Shown: positions 17,514 through 26,191 of the stretch, piece by piece
Layout: each line of letters opens with the position of its first letter
Position numbering within the stretch: the first letter of the stretch is position 1
From: Alphaproteobacteria bacterium
Lineage (GTDB): Bacteria; Pseudomonadota; Gammaproteobacteria; Burkholderiales; Burkholderiaceae_C
Direction: 5' to 3'
NCBI GenBank assembly: GCA_030054175.1
Contig: JASGCM010000016.1
Span: 44,728-92,807 of the forward strand
DNA length: 48,080 bases
Notes under the pieces: model-generated
The model's database searches: none
What the model was told of the DNA's origin: nothing
The model's input: only the letters and a program-made list of their open reading frames with translations
Position numbers and translations under genes: made by a program

Positions 17514-18340
17514 GCAAGCGTCCTGTGTGGCCAACGCAGCACCCGGCGAGCGTTGTCGGCGCAGGTTCGCGCCAGATCAATGGGATCGATGTCGCGCAAG
17601 GCAGCCCAACATTCGGCGATGCGAGGCAACTCGGCAGGGCTGTTGCGCCCCTGTGGCATTCCCTGTGCGCGCTGGTGGGCGGTTCGGTAGAGCCACTGGG
17701 GTGGGATGTCGGGCGCGTCGGTCTCAAGTACCACGCCGCTCAAAGGCAGTTTCGTCGCCAAGCGGCGCAGCTGCAATGCACGCTCAAAAGTCAAAGCGCC
17801 GCCAAAGCCCAACACGAAGCCCCAATCCATCAAGGCCTGCGCCTGCTGCTCGCTGCCGTTGAAGGCATGGGCGATTCCGCCCACGACCGGGCAACGGCGC
17901 AATTCGCGCAAAACCAAATCCACCGAACGGCGCACATGCAAGATGACGGGTAAACCAAAATCGCGGGCCAGTCCCAGTTGAAGACGAAACCAGTGCAATT
18001 GCAGTTCCATGTCAGGGTGGCCGTCAAACCCATCCAGGCCGATCTCTCCCACGGCAACCAGCGCCGGGTCGTTTTGAGCCCTCGAGAGCGCCTGCGCCAG
18101 CAATTCGGCATCGGCGGTTTGAGCGCCAGTCACGTACAAAGGGTGTATGCCCAAAGCGTATACATCGCCATGCCGATGAGCCAAATCGGCCACGCCAGCC
18201 CAATGGACTTGGGTCACCGCTGGGATGACGCAGGTCTGCACTCCTCGCACGCGCGCCAATCGCCGTTGCTCATCGCGGTCGGCATCGAATTCGATCGCGT
18301 CCAGGTGGCAATGCGTGTCGATGTAGACCCCAGCCTGCAT
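17510..18340 (-). CDS. tatD: TatD family metal-dependent hydrolase
   Basis: A 276-residue TIM-barrel metallohydrolase with DTHCHLD at the N-terminus, GEIGLDGF near residue 91, a HVRR motif and a final ETDAPD. Family members are magnesium-dependent 3'-5' DNA/RNA exonucleases. Start ATG at 18340 overlaps the lolD stop (TGATG); a GTG one codon earlier is possible. It has GGAGGA just upstream. It sits in the run lolC-lolD-tatD-speE-like. Confidence 0.9.
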   Translation of the reverse strand: MQAGVYIDTHCHLDAIEFDADRDEQRRLARVRGVQTCVIPAVTQVHWAGVADLAHRHGDVYALGIHPLYVTGAQTADAELLAQALSRAQNDPALVAVGEIGLDGFDGHPDMELQLHWFRLQLGLARDFGLPVILHVRRSVDLVLRELRRCPVVGGIAHAFNGSEQQAQALMDWGFVLGFGGALTFERALQLRRLATKLPLSGVVLETDAPDIPPQWLYRTAHQRAQGMPQGRNSPAELPRIAECWAALRDIDPIDLARTCADNARRVLRWPHRTLA

Positions 18341-19017
18341 CACTCCTCCAATTGTCCGTGTTGCAAGCGCAGCAGTCGATCACACCGGGCGGCCAAGGTC
18401 TCGTCGTGCGTCACCATAACCAATGCGGTCCCTTGCTGATCACACAGATTCAACAACAAGCCAAACATGTCTTGGGCCGTGTCACGGTCCAGATTACCCG
18501 TGGGTTCGTCGGCCAACAGGCATGCCGGTCGAGTCACCATGGCACGGGCCAAGGCCACCCGTTGACGCTCGCCCCCAGACAACTCTGCGGGGCGGTGCGC
18601 ACTGCGCTGACCCAAGCCCACTTGCTGCAAGGCCTCCAATGCCTGCTGTCGCGCCAAGGCGGTCGGCACTCGTCGGATCCACAAGGGAATGGCGACGTTG
18701 TCAACCGCGTCTAATTCGGGCAGCAAATGGTGGAACTGGAACACGAAGCCCAAGTGCAGATTGCGTCTGCGTCCCAATTCAGCCAACCCCCAAGAACTCA
18801 ACCGCTCGCCTGACCACTCGACATGGCCTTGGGTTGGAGCATCCAATCCAGCCAGCAGGTGCATGAGGCTGCTCTTGCCAGAGCCCGAGGCGCCAACGAC
18901 GGCCACCGACTCACCGGCACGAATATCCAGGTTCACCCCATGCAAGACAGACACGTCCAAGGGACCTTGACGATAACGTTTGTGCAGGTCCACTGCACTC
19001 AACACAGCTTCACTCAT
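18340..19017 (-). CDS. lolD: Lipoprotein-releasing ABC transporter ATPase LolD
   Basis: A 225-residue ATPase that powers release of outer-membrane lipoproteins from the inner membrane to LolA. It has Walker A GASGSGKS at 42-49, signature LSGGERQR, Walker B CLLADEPTGNLD and a switch His in MVTHDE. It overlaps lolC by 8 nt and tatD by 1 nt. Confidence 0.95.
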   Translation of the reverse strand: MSEAVLSAVDLHKRYRQGPLDVSVLHGVNLDIRAGESVAVVGASGSGKSSLMHLLAGLDAPTQGHVEWSGERLSSWGLAELGRRRNLHLGFVFQFHHLLPELDAVDNVAIPLWIRRVPTALARQQALEALQQVGLGQRSAHRPAELSGGERQRVALARAMVTRPACLLADEPTGNLDRDTAQDMFGLLLNLCDQQGTALVMVTHDETLAARCDRLLRLQHGQLEE

Positions 19018-20266
19018 GGCGCAAAGCCTCCGCCGGATCCACCCGGCTGGCGCGCCAACTGGGGTACAAGGTCGCCAACAACGACAACGTGAAAGCCAGC
19101 ACGATCACCGGCACGATGTCGGCCGCCTGGGGGTCGCTGGGCATGCGGCTGATCAGGTAGATGTCTTGTGGCAAAAATTTCAAACCCAGCAGGCCCTCGA
19201 TGGCTGGCACCAGAGTATCGAGATGAAATGCCACCGACAGACCCAAGCCGGCGCCACACAAGGTGCCCACCAAGCCCGATAAAGCGCCTTGGGTGACAAA
19301 AATCCACAAAATGGAAGCGGGCGTAGCGCCCAAGGTGCGCAAGATGGCGATGTCGGCTTGTTTTTCAGTCACGGTCATCACCAAGGTGGTCACCAAATTG
19401 AAAGCCGCGACGGCCACGATCAGGGTGAGGATGATGAACATCATGCGCTTTTCAATTTGAACCGCCGCAAACCAATTGCGGTTTTGTTGGGTCCAGTCGC
19501 GGACCCTGATATCGCGCCCCAGTTCCAAACCCAAATCCAAACCCACGATGGGCGCCCGTTGAGCATCGTTGATCTTGACCCGCAAGCCCATGGGCCCATC
19601 GAAGCGAAACATTTTTTGCGCGTCTTGTAAGTGCATCAGAGCCAAGGTGACATCGTATTCATAATGTCCAGAATCAAAGACTGACAGTACTTCAAATTGC
19701 CGCAATCGCGGCATCACTCCGGCAGGTGTGACCTGTCCAGAAGGAGCGATCAGCGTGACTGCATCCCCAGGGCGAACACCCAACTGGCGCGCCAATTCCT
19801 GCCCCAACACCAAACCAAAGCGACCCGCTTGCAAGGCGGCGCGTTGCTCAGCAGACCAAGCTGCAACCAAATCGGACACATCACCCTCGCGCTGAGGGTC
19901 GATGCCACGCACCAACACGCCTCGAATGTCGTCACCACGCGCCAGCAAAGCCTGGGCGGCCACAAACGGGGCCACCGCCTTGACCTCCGGGTGACGCATC
20001 ACCATGTCCTCGAGAGACTGGGTGACCCCCAGCCCAGCACCGTCTAGACTGACCACTTCCATGTGCGAGAGCACCGACAACATGCGATCGCGCACTTCCT
20101 TCTGAAAACCATTCATGACACTCAATACGATGATCAGCGCTGCCACACCCAAAGCGATGCCCAGCATCGATATGCCTGAAATGAACGATATGAAACGATT
20201 GCGCCGTCCACCACGGTTGGTGCGGACATGCCGCCAGCCAAGGCGCAATTCAAAGGGTAAATCCAT
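19010..20266 (-). CDS. lolC: Lipoprotein-releasing ABC transporter permease LolC/LolE
   Basis: A 418-residue inner-membrane protein with the MacB/FtsX topology: one N-terminal helix (about 27-48), a large periplasmic domain, then three helices (about 270-292, 315-345, 378-400). The N-terminus PFELRLGWRHVR is typical of LolC/E. A single permease gene is present here, so it may act as a LolF-like homodimer. Start ATG at 20266 is chosen by family fit; ATG at 20272 is also in frame. There is no Shine-Dalgarno. A TACAAA box lies just upstream (20285-20280). Confidence 0.93.
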   Translation of the reverse strand: MDLPFELRLGWRHVRTNRGGRRNRFISFISGISMLGIALGVAALIIVLSVMNGFQKEVRDRMLSVLSHMEVVSLDGAGLGVTQSLEDMVMRHPEVKAVAPFVAAQALLARGDDIRGVLVRGIDPQREGDVSDLVAAWSAEQRAALQAGRFGLVLGQELARQLGVRPGDAVTLIAPSGQVTPAGVMPRLRQFEVLSVFDSGHYEYDVTLALMHLQDAQKMFRFDGPMGLRVKINDAQRAPIVGLDLGLELGRDIRVRDWTQQNRNWFAAVQIEKRMMFIILTLIVAVAAFNLVTTLVMTVTEKQADIAILRTLGATPASILWIFVTQGALSGLVGTLCGAGLGLSVAFHLDTLVPAIEGLLGLKFLPQDIYLISRMPSDPQAADIVPVIVLAFTLSLLATLYPSWRASRVDPAEALRHE

Positions 20267-20279
20267 GGGCATGTGATGA

Positions 20280-20285
20280 TTTGTA
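20280..20285 (-). promoter_or_regulatory. Candidate -10 box before lolC
   Basis: TACAAA on the minus strand, 7 nt before the ATG at 20272 and 13 nt before the ATG at 20266. No Shine-Dalgarno follows, so the transcript would have a leader of zero to about six bases. Confidence 0.35.
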
Positions 20286-20323
20286 TGGGGGCAAAGAGAC
20301 CAGGGCTCGATTTCAGGGTCGCC

Positions 20324-21148
20324 ATGTCGGACAATCCCCTCATGGACGCGAACGAAACATTGTGGGTGCATCGCCCAGTCAGGCTCGATTTTGCCGCAGA
20401 AGCGAGCCCACCACCCAAATGGTTGAAAAAAGCCCGGGCGCAAGGGCATTGGCGCCACCCCGAGCATGCGATGGGTACGGCCTTCGAGGCAGCCTTGTGT
20501 GCGCTGGCGGGTCTGATCTATCACGATGGCTTATTTCCGTGGGCCGCCTGGGGGGCCAGACAAGCCGGCTTGTCTGGCCAGGGCTGGGCGGAGATCCACT
20601 TGTGCCACTGGCATGTGAGCAACGGCCAAGTCATCTTGATGCCCGCTCAATGTCCATCCAAAACCGAATCTGATCAGCTTTGGAGTGAATTGGCCGACTT
20701 TGTCGCCGGCGACGGCCTTACCTTGATTCCTCAAGGCCCTGATCGGGCCTGGGTCCATGGCCTTGGCCTGCGCGAAGTGGCCACCGCTTCCTACGATAAA
20801 GTGATGGGACGACCGGTTGCGAATTTTTTGCCAGACTCCTCGGTATTGCGTCGCTTGCAAAGCGAACTCCAGATGTGGTTCTACAACCATCCGCTCTTGC
20901 AAAGCATGAAGCAACCTGTGAATTCAGTCTGGTTTTCAGGCACCGGCTCCCTCGACCCCGCTTTGGTGGGGGTGCTTGAACGCTTGCGCTGGCTGGGCCC
21001 AGAGGACCCGCCCGCCCAGGCTTGGGTTTTACTCACTCACGACGAGCATGCCAGCCTCTGGCGCACAGAGGCCGCCAGCCTTTGGCAACAATGGATGCGC
21101 CGATGGCGTCCGGTGGATCCCGGGGGCAACGACCGTGGCTTGGATTGA
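20324..21148 (+). CDS. RpfE-like conserved protein encoded next to recJ
   Basis: A 274-residue soluble protein without signal or membrane segments. It resembles the proteins called RpfE or phosphoglycerate-mutase-like in Burkholderiales and Xanthomonas, where the gene is next to recJ (established gene order). Its biochemical role is unknown. Visible landmarks are HWRHPEHAM near residue 44, a WAEIHLCHW segment and a hydrophobic C-terminal half rich in Trp. Start ATG at 20324 has a modest AGGG upstream; 20342 is an alternative. Its 3' end overlaps the recJ start by 14 nt. Confidence 0.7.
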   Translation: MSDNPLMDANETLWVHRPVRLDFAAEASPPPKWLKKARAQGHWRHPEHAMGTAFEAALCALAGLIYHDGLFPWAAWGARQAGLSGQGWAEIHLCHWHVSNGQVILMPAQCPSKTESDQLWSELADFVAGDGLTLIPQGPDRAWVHGLGLREVATASYDKVMGRPVANFLPDSSVLRRLQSELQMWFYNHPLLQSMKQPVNSVWFSGTGSLDPALVGVLERLRWLGPEDPPAQAWVLLTHDEHASLWRTEAASLWQQWMRRWRPVDPGGNDRGLD

Positions 21149-22832
21149 ACGCACGATCCCGAACGATGCTTGGCGCACATTGACCCAAGCAGGAGTCTCG
21201 GAATGGATGGCCCGCTTGTGGGCCGCACGCGGTGTGGCCCAACTCGAAGACCTCGATCTGAGTGCCCAGCGCTTGCTGCCCCCTTCCACTTTGCGCGGCA
21301 GCGAAAACGCCGCTCAACTGCTGGGACAGGCCGTGCTGAGACAACAGTCCGTGGCCATCGTGGCCGACTACGATTGCGATGGTGCCACGGCATGCGCTGT
21401 GGCCATCCGGGGTTTGCGCATGATGGGGGCCAAGCAGGTATTTTTTGAGGTGCCTGATCGCCGCCTGGACGGCTACGGCTTGACCCCGTCCATCGCGCGC
21501 AGGGTCCATGAACGCGGTGCAGAAATTCTGGTCACGGTCGATAACGGCATCGCCAGTGTGCAGGGCGTTCAAGCCGCGCAAACCTTGGGAATGCGCGTGC
21601 TAATCACCGACCATCACCTACCCGGCGACGAGCTGCCTGCGGCGGATGCCTTGGTCAACCCCAACCAACCCGGCTGCAGCTTTGCCAGCAAACACCTGGC
21701 TGGGGTAGGCGTCATGTTCTATGTCTTGCTCGCCACCCGGGCTTGGTTGCGCGAGCGCGGACACTGGCCAGCGGGCGGCGAGCCCCGCCTGGACACTTTG
21801 CTGCCCTTGGTGGCGCTGGGCACGGTGGCCGATGTGGTGACCCTGGATGCCAACAACCGGCGCTTGGTGCATTTGGGGCTGGAGCGCATCCGCCGTGGAC
21901 AAATGCCCGCCGGCATGCGTGCGCTGTTCGATGTGAGTGCAAAACCGCATCAGTGGGTCAGCAGCCAAGACCTGGGGTTCAGCTTGGGGCCTCGGATCAA
22001 TGCCGCAGGCCGCTTGGCTCACATGGGTCTGGGCATCGATTGCCTGCTGACCGAAGACGCGACACAGGCCCTGGCCTGCGCACGAACCCTGGACGACATC
22101 AATCGCCAGCGCCGCACGCTGGAAGACAACATGCGTGAGCAAGCTTTGGCAACCCTGGAGCAGACCGAGATCGACACCGAAGCCAGCAGCGCCTTGTGCC
22201 TGTATGACGATCGATTCCACGAAGGCATCATCGGCATTTTGGCCGGTCGACTGAAGGACCAACATCATCGACCCACATTCGTCTTTGCACCAGCTCATGG
22301 CCAAGGTGATTTGCTCAAGGGTTCGGGCCGCTCCATCCCAGGCTTTCATCTGCGCGACGCACTCGACGCGATCTCGAAACAACACCCCGAATGCATGACC
22401 CAATTTGGCGGCCACGCCATGGCTGCGGGCTGCACGCTGCACCTATCCCATTGGGCTGAATTTGAACGCGCCTTTCAGCATTTGGCGCTTGAATGGATCG
22501 ATCCCCATGACTTGCGCAGAATTTGGGTCACAGACGGTGACTTGACTGCTGACGAATTGAACCTGCAGCACACCCTTGAGTTGGAGCTGCACATCTGGGG
22601 CGCAGGCTTTCCTGCCCCCTTGTTTTGCTCTGAATGGCAGGTATTGGGACAACGCCTGCTGGGAGAGAAGCACCTCAAACTGAACCTGGCCAGACCCGGA
22701 CAACAAGTCGACGCCATCTGGTTCGGTCGCAACGAAACTTTGGGGGCCAGTGCGCGACTACTGTACAGACCTCAGGTCAACCGCTGGCAAGGCAGGGAAA
22801 CCCTGCAGTTGATGATCGAGGGGCAGGTCTGA
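21135..22832 (+). CDS. recJ: Single-stranded-DNA-specific exonuclease RecJ
   Basis: A 5'-3' ssDNA exonuclease for recombination and mismatch repair. The 565-residue protein has the DHH phosphoesterase motifs VADYDCDG (76-83) and TDHH (158-161), further conserved motifs in the core, and the DHHA1 motif FGGHAMAAG near residue 418, then the C-terminal OB domain. The start is GTG at 21135 with GGGGGC upstream, overlapping the rpfE-like gene by 14 nt. Length matches the family. Confidence 0.95.
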   Translation: MAWIERTIPNDAWRTLTQAGVSEWMARLWAARGVAQLEDLDLSAQRLLPPSTLRGSENAAQLLGQAVLRQQSVAIVADYDCDGATACAVAIRGLRMMGAKQVFFEVPDRRLDGYGLTPSIARRVHERGAEILVTVDNGIASVQGVQAAQTLGMRVLITDHHLPGDELPAADALVNPNQPGCSFASKHLAGVGVMFYVLLATRAWLRERGHWPAGGEPRLDTLLPLVALGTVADVVTLDANNRRLVHLGLERIRRGQMPAGMRALFDVSAKPHQWVSSQDLGFSLGPRINAAGRLAHMGLGIDCLLTEDATQALACARTLDDINRQRRTLEDNMREQALATLEQTEIDTEASSALCLYDDRFHEGIIGILAGRLKDQHHRPTFVFAPAHGQGDLLKGSGRSIPGFHLRDALDAISKQHPECMTQFGGHAMAAGCTLHLSHWAEFERAFQHLALEWIDPHDLRRIWVTDGDLTADELNLQHTLELELHIWGAGFPAPLFCSEWQVLGQRLLGEKHLKLNLARPGQQVDAIWFGRNETLGASARLLYRPQVNRWQGRETLQLMIEGQV

Positions 22833-22863
22833 ACCGCTCACAGCAGCGAGCAGGCACAACTCT

Positions 22864-22869
22864 TACAAT
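22864..22869 (+). promoter_or_regulatory. Candidate -10 box for the PHP phosphoesterase gene
   Basis: TACAAT (5 of 6 consensus) ends six bases before the GTG at 22876. A start site 7 nt after the box is the G of the start codon, so the mRNA would be leaderless. No Shine-Dalgarno is visible and no strong -35 box is seen. Confidence 0.45.
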
Positions 22870-22875
22870 GTCGGT

Positions 22876-23727
22876 GTGAGCACCCTAAACGCTGATCTGC
22901 ACTGTCACTCCGTCATCTCTGATGGCACCTTGACCCCCGAAGTTTTGGCCGAGCGCGCCAAACGTCAGGGAGTGGAGTTGTGGGCGCTGACCGATCACGA
23001 TGAAATTGGTGGACAAGCACGCGCCATGGTCGCAGCTCGCCAGCAACAACTGCCCTATCTGACCGGTACCGAGATTTCGGTCAGCTTCGCAGGTAAGACA
23101 GTACACATCGTGGGCCTGGGTTTCGACGTCGACAGCGAAGTCTTGCGCGGCGGTTTGGCCCAGACTCGGAGCGGGCGCGATCAGCGCGCGCAGGAAATGG
23201 CTGATCAATTGGCACGCGTCGGCATTCGGGACGCCTACGAGGGCGCATTGAAATATGCCGGCAATCCCGATCTGATCTCTCGCACCCACTTTGCCCGCTT
23301 TCTGGTCGAGGCGGGCGTCTGCCATGACACCCCCGAAGTCTTCAGACGCTATCTGATTGAAGGCAAGCCAGGCTTCGTCCCGCACCGCTGGGCCAGTCTG
23401 AAAGACGCAGTTCGTTGGATCGTTGAATCACAAGGGGTCGCCGTCATCGCCCACCCCGGTCGCTATGGTTTTACTGACAACGAAGAGTTTGCCCTGTTTT
23501 CTGTATTCAAGGCCCACGGTGGTCAAGCGGTCGAGGTCGTGACCGGCAGTCACTCGCCCGCCGAATACGTCACCTATGCGAGTCTGGCGATCGAATTTGG
23601 TTTGGCCGCCTCACGTGGCAGCGATTTTCATAGTCCGCAGGAGAGCCACACCGATTTGGGCGCCCTGCCCTGGCTGCCCGGACACCTGACCCCTGTCTGG
23701 GATTTGTTGGCCCACCGGGTGCACTGA
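22876..23727 (+). CDS. PHP-domain phosphoesterase (RNase AM / YciV-like)
   Basis: A 283-residue trinuclear-metal PHP enzyme. Metal motifs are DLHCHSVISDG (7-17), LTDHDE (38-43), RTHFARFLVEAG (near 136), AVIAHPGRY (near 191) and GSDFHSP (near 250). Relatives (YciV/RnaAM, NAP phosphatase) act on 3',5'-nucleoside bisphosphates or trim RNA 5' ends. The start is GTG at 22876, because the protein begins just before the first metal motif. It is followed 8 nt later by the YrdC-domain gene. Confidence 0.9.
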   Translation: MSTLNADLHCHSVISDGTLTPEVLAERAKRQGVELWALTDHDEIGGQARAMVAARQQQLPYLTGTEISVSFAGKTVHIVGLGFDVDSEVLRGGLAQTRSGRDQRAQEMADQLARVGIRDAYEGALKYAGNPDLISRTHFARFLVEAGVCHDTPEVFRRYLIEGKPGFVPHRWASLKDAVRWIVESQGVAVIAHPGRYGFTDNEEFALFSVFKAHGGQAVEVVTGSHSPAEYVTYASLAIEFGLAASRGSDFHSPQESHTDLGALPWLPGHLTPVWDLLAHRVH

Positions 23728-23735
23728 GCCCATCC

Positions 23736-24374
23736 ATGGCTCAGTTGCTGCAAGTTCACCCCGATAATCCACAACAGCGTTTGTTGCGGCTGGCCGTAGA
23801 CGCCCTGCAAAAAGGCCAGGTGCTGGCCGTGCCCACCGACTCAAGTTATGCCCTGGTCTGTCATCTGGATGACAAAACCGCGGTCGATCATTTGCGGCGC
23901 ATCCGGGGCGTGGACGAACGACATCACCTGACCTTGCTGTGCCACGATCTGGCTGAATTGGCCCTATACGCTCGGGTGGACAACCGCCAGTTCAGGATAT
24001 TGAAACTGGGCACGCCCGGGCCGTTTACCTTTGTATTGGAAGCCACCAAAGAAGTGCCCCGACGGGTCAGCCACCCGCAACGCAAAACCATCGGTTTGCG
24101 AGTGCCCGATCACAAGACCGTGCTGGATTTATTGGAGTTGCATGCGGCTCCATTGCTGGCCACAACGCTGATCCTGCCCAAAGACAAGGAACCCTTGAAT
24201 GATGCCGAGTACATCAGGTCGCGCTTGCAGCACCAATTGGGTGCAGTCATCGATGCCGGTCCGTGCCCTCTGTTGCCCACAACCGTGATCGACCTGACCC
24301 CCATGGGTCACGGGGATGAACCGCTCGTGGTGCGGTCAGGCCGAGGCGACTTGGGTCGCCTCGGCCTGGCTTAA
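23736..24374 (+). CDS. YrdC-domain protein (Sua5/YciO family)
   Basis: A 212-residue single-domain YrdC protein. PTDSSYALVC (about 30-39), the RIRGVDERHHLTLLC strand and LGTPGPFTFVLEATKEVPRR are the usual nucleotide/tRNA-binding motifs. The family contains the L-threonylcarbamoyladenylate synthases TsaC/Sua5 (tRNA t6A); this one is closest in style to YciO, whose role is less certain. The KxR-x-SxN signature of TsaC appears altered (RRIRG...DERHHL), supporting YciO. It is in an operon with the PHP gene and ends tail to tail with a response regulator, with zero bases between. Confidence 0.88.
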   Translation: MAQLLQVHPDNPQQRLLRLAVDALQKGQVLAVPTDSSYALVCHLDDKTAVDHLRRIRGVDERHHLTLLCHDLAELALYARVDNRQFRILKLGTPGPFTFVLEATKEVPRRVSHPQRKTIGLRVPDHKTVLDLLELHAAPLLATTLILPKDKEPLNDAEYIRSRLQHQLGAVIDAGPCPLLPTTVIDLTPMGHGDEPLVVRSGRGDLGRLGLA

Positions 24375-24974
24375 TCAGCTCATCAGCAGACCGTGCGTGC
24401 GTGCGAAATGCAGCGTCTGAGTGCGGCTCTTGACGCCCAGACGTCGGAACAAACGCCACAAGTGCACCTTGACGGTGTGCTCACTGATATCGAGCTCGGC
24501 GGCGATGTCACGGTTGCTCATGCCTCGATCAAGCATCAGGATCAGCTGCTTTTGGCGCTTGGACAGCTTGGTTTTGGTGGCCGGGCCAGCCTCTTCGTCA
24601 AAAGTCGGATCGGCCGCCAGCAATCCCAGAATGGCGGCAGTGATCTCATTGGGCGGCGCGGCTTTTTCCAAATACAGATCGGCCCCAGCCTCGATGCAGG
24701 TTTCCTCGGCCTCGCCCGCCGTCATGGCCGACAATACCACCAAAGGGACATCGGAATACATGCCTTTGATGTCGCTGACCACGCTGGCTCCTTTGACACC
24801 AGGCAACAGCAAATCGAGCACGAACAATTCGGGATCGCCATTCTTGATGATGGCTGCCTGAAGTTCACTGAGCTTTTCCAGTTCCACCACCTTGGACGAA
24901 GGCCGCAAACGCCTCAGCAACATGCCGATGGCCTGTCGCACAATGGGGTGAACGTCAATCACGTACAAACTCAT
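24375..24974 (-). CDS. LuxR/NarL-type response regulator, orphan
   Basis: A 199-residue two-domain regulator. The receiver domain has phospho-acceptor D54, S82 and K104; only one acidic residue (D7) stands at the usual acidic pair. The C-terminal helix-turn-helix (about 136-195) has LSKRQKQLILMLDRGMSNRDIA and EHTVKVHL, so it should bind DNA as a dimer. No histidine kinase is in the window. Start ATG at 24974 has GAGGAG upstream. It lies between the plus-strand YrdC gene and minus-strand trpS. Confidence 0.9.
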   Translation of the reverse strand: MSLYVIDVHPIVRQAIGMLLRRLRPSSKVVELEKLSELQAAIIKNGDPELFVLDLLLPGVKGASVVSDIKGMYSDVPLVVLSAMTAGEAEETCIEAGADLYLEKAAPPNEITAAILGLLAADPTFDEEAGPATKTKLSKRQKQLILMLDRGMSNRDIAAELDISEHTVKVHLWRLFRRLGVKSRTQTLHFARTHGLLMS

Positions 24975-24988
24975 GGTGCTACTCCTCA

Positions 24989-26191
24989 TCAATAATTGAG
25001 TCCAATGGCGGCCCTGACCTCCACCATGGTGGCCTGGGCGGTTTTACGGGCGCGGTCGGTTCCCGCGTCCACGATGTCTCGCACCCGCTTGGGGTTTGCA
25101 ATGTAGGGCTCGGCGCGCTCGAGCATGGGTTGTTGCTCAGCCAGCATGCCGTCGATCACCGGCTGTTTGCACTCTAGGCAGCCTATGCCAGCCGAACGAC
25201 AACCCGTCTGAACCCATTGTCTGACATCGGGGCCGGAGTACACCTTATGGAATTCCCAAACCGGACAACGATCGGGGTCGCCGGCATCGGTGCGCTTGAC
25301 CCGCGCCGGGTCGGTGGGCATGCGTCGAACTTTTTGCTCCAGGCTGGCTTTGTCTTCTCGGATGGCGATGGAGTTGTTGTAACTCTTGCTCATCTTGGCG
25401 CCATCGAGACCCGGCAGACGGCTGGCCTCGGTCAGCAGGACCTGGGGTTCGGTCAGGATGGCTTTGCCGGTGCCCTTGAAATAACCTGAGAGACGTTCGC
25501 GATCGGTGGCGTCGAGTTCGGTTGCCTGAGCAACATAGCCCATCGCGCCTTCAAAGGCTTTGGCGTCACCCGTTTCTTGATACGCCTTGCGCGATTTTTC
25601 AAAACGCTTGGCGCTGTCTTTGGGTAATTTGGCCAGACTCTGCTGAACCCTCTGATCAAAGTCCGGCTCACGTCCATACAAATGGTTGAAGCGCCGCGCA
25701 GCCTCACGCGTGAGCTCCACGTGACTGGCCTGATCTTCACCCACCGGCACGAAATGCGCCCGGTAAATCAGAATGTCGGCGGCCTGTAACAAGGGGTAGC
25801 CCAGGAAACCGTAAGTGGACAAATCCTTGTCCTTCAACTTCTCTTGCTGATCTTTATAGGTCGGCACTCGCTCAAGCCATCCCAAGGGCGTGCCCATGGC
25901 CAACAGGGTGAACAATTCGGCATGCTCGGGTATGCGGCTTTGCAAGAACAGAGTGCATTGGTCTGGTTCCAAGCCTGCGGCAAGCCAGTCGATCACCATC
26001 TCGTAGACGTTTTTCTCTATGATGTCGCGGTTTTCGTAATGCGTGGTCAGCGCGTGCCAGTCGGCCACGAAGTAATAGCATTCGTGCGTCGACTGCAAAC
26101 GCACCCAATTTTTGAGTGCACCATGGTAGTGGCCCAAATGCAAGGCGCCCGTGGGACGCATGCCGGATAGAACGCGATCTTTCTGACTCAT
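24989..26191 (-). CDS. trpS: Tryptophanyl-tRNA synthetase with a candidate Fe-S cysteine motif
   Basis: Charges tRNA-Trp. The 400-residue protein is longer than the E. coli enzyme (334). It has HLGH at 18-21 and KMSKS at 266-270. C309, C331, C338 and C341 form C-x21-C-x6-C-x2-C, nearly the C-x22-C-x6-C-x2-C motif that binds a [4Fe-4S] cluster in the Thermotoga maritima enzyme (from memory). Start ATG at 26191 overlaps the upstream M50 protease stop by ATGA. Confidence 0.95.
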   Translation of the reverse strand: MSQKDRVLSGMRPTGALHLGHYHGALKNWVRLQSTHECYYFVADWHALTTHYENRDIIEKNVYEMVIDWLAAGLEPDQCTLFLQSRIPEHAELFTLLAMGTPLGWLERVPTYKDQQEKLKDKDLSTYGFLGYPLLQAADILIYRAHFVPVGEDQASHVELTREAARRFNHLYGREPDFDQRVQQSLAKLPKDSAKRFEKSRKAYQETGDAKAFEGAMGYVAQATELDATDRERLSGYFKGTGKAILTEPQVLLTEASRLPGLDGAKMSKSYNNSIAIREDKASLEQKVRRMPTDPARVKRTDAGDPDRCPVWEFHKVYSGPDVRQWVQTGCRSAGIGCLECKQPVIDGMLAEQQPMLERAEPYIANPKRVRDIVDAGTDRARKTAQATMVEVRAAIGLNY

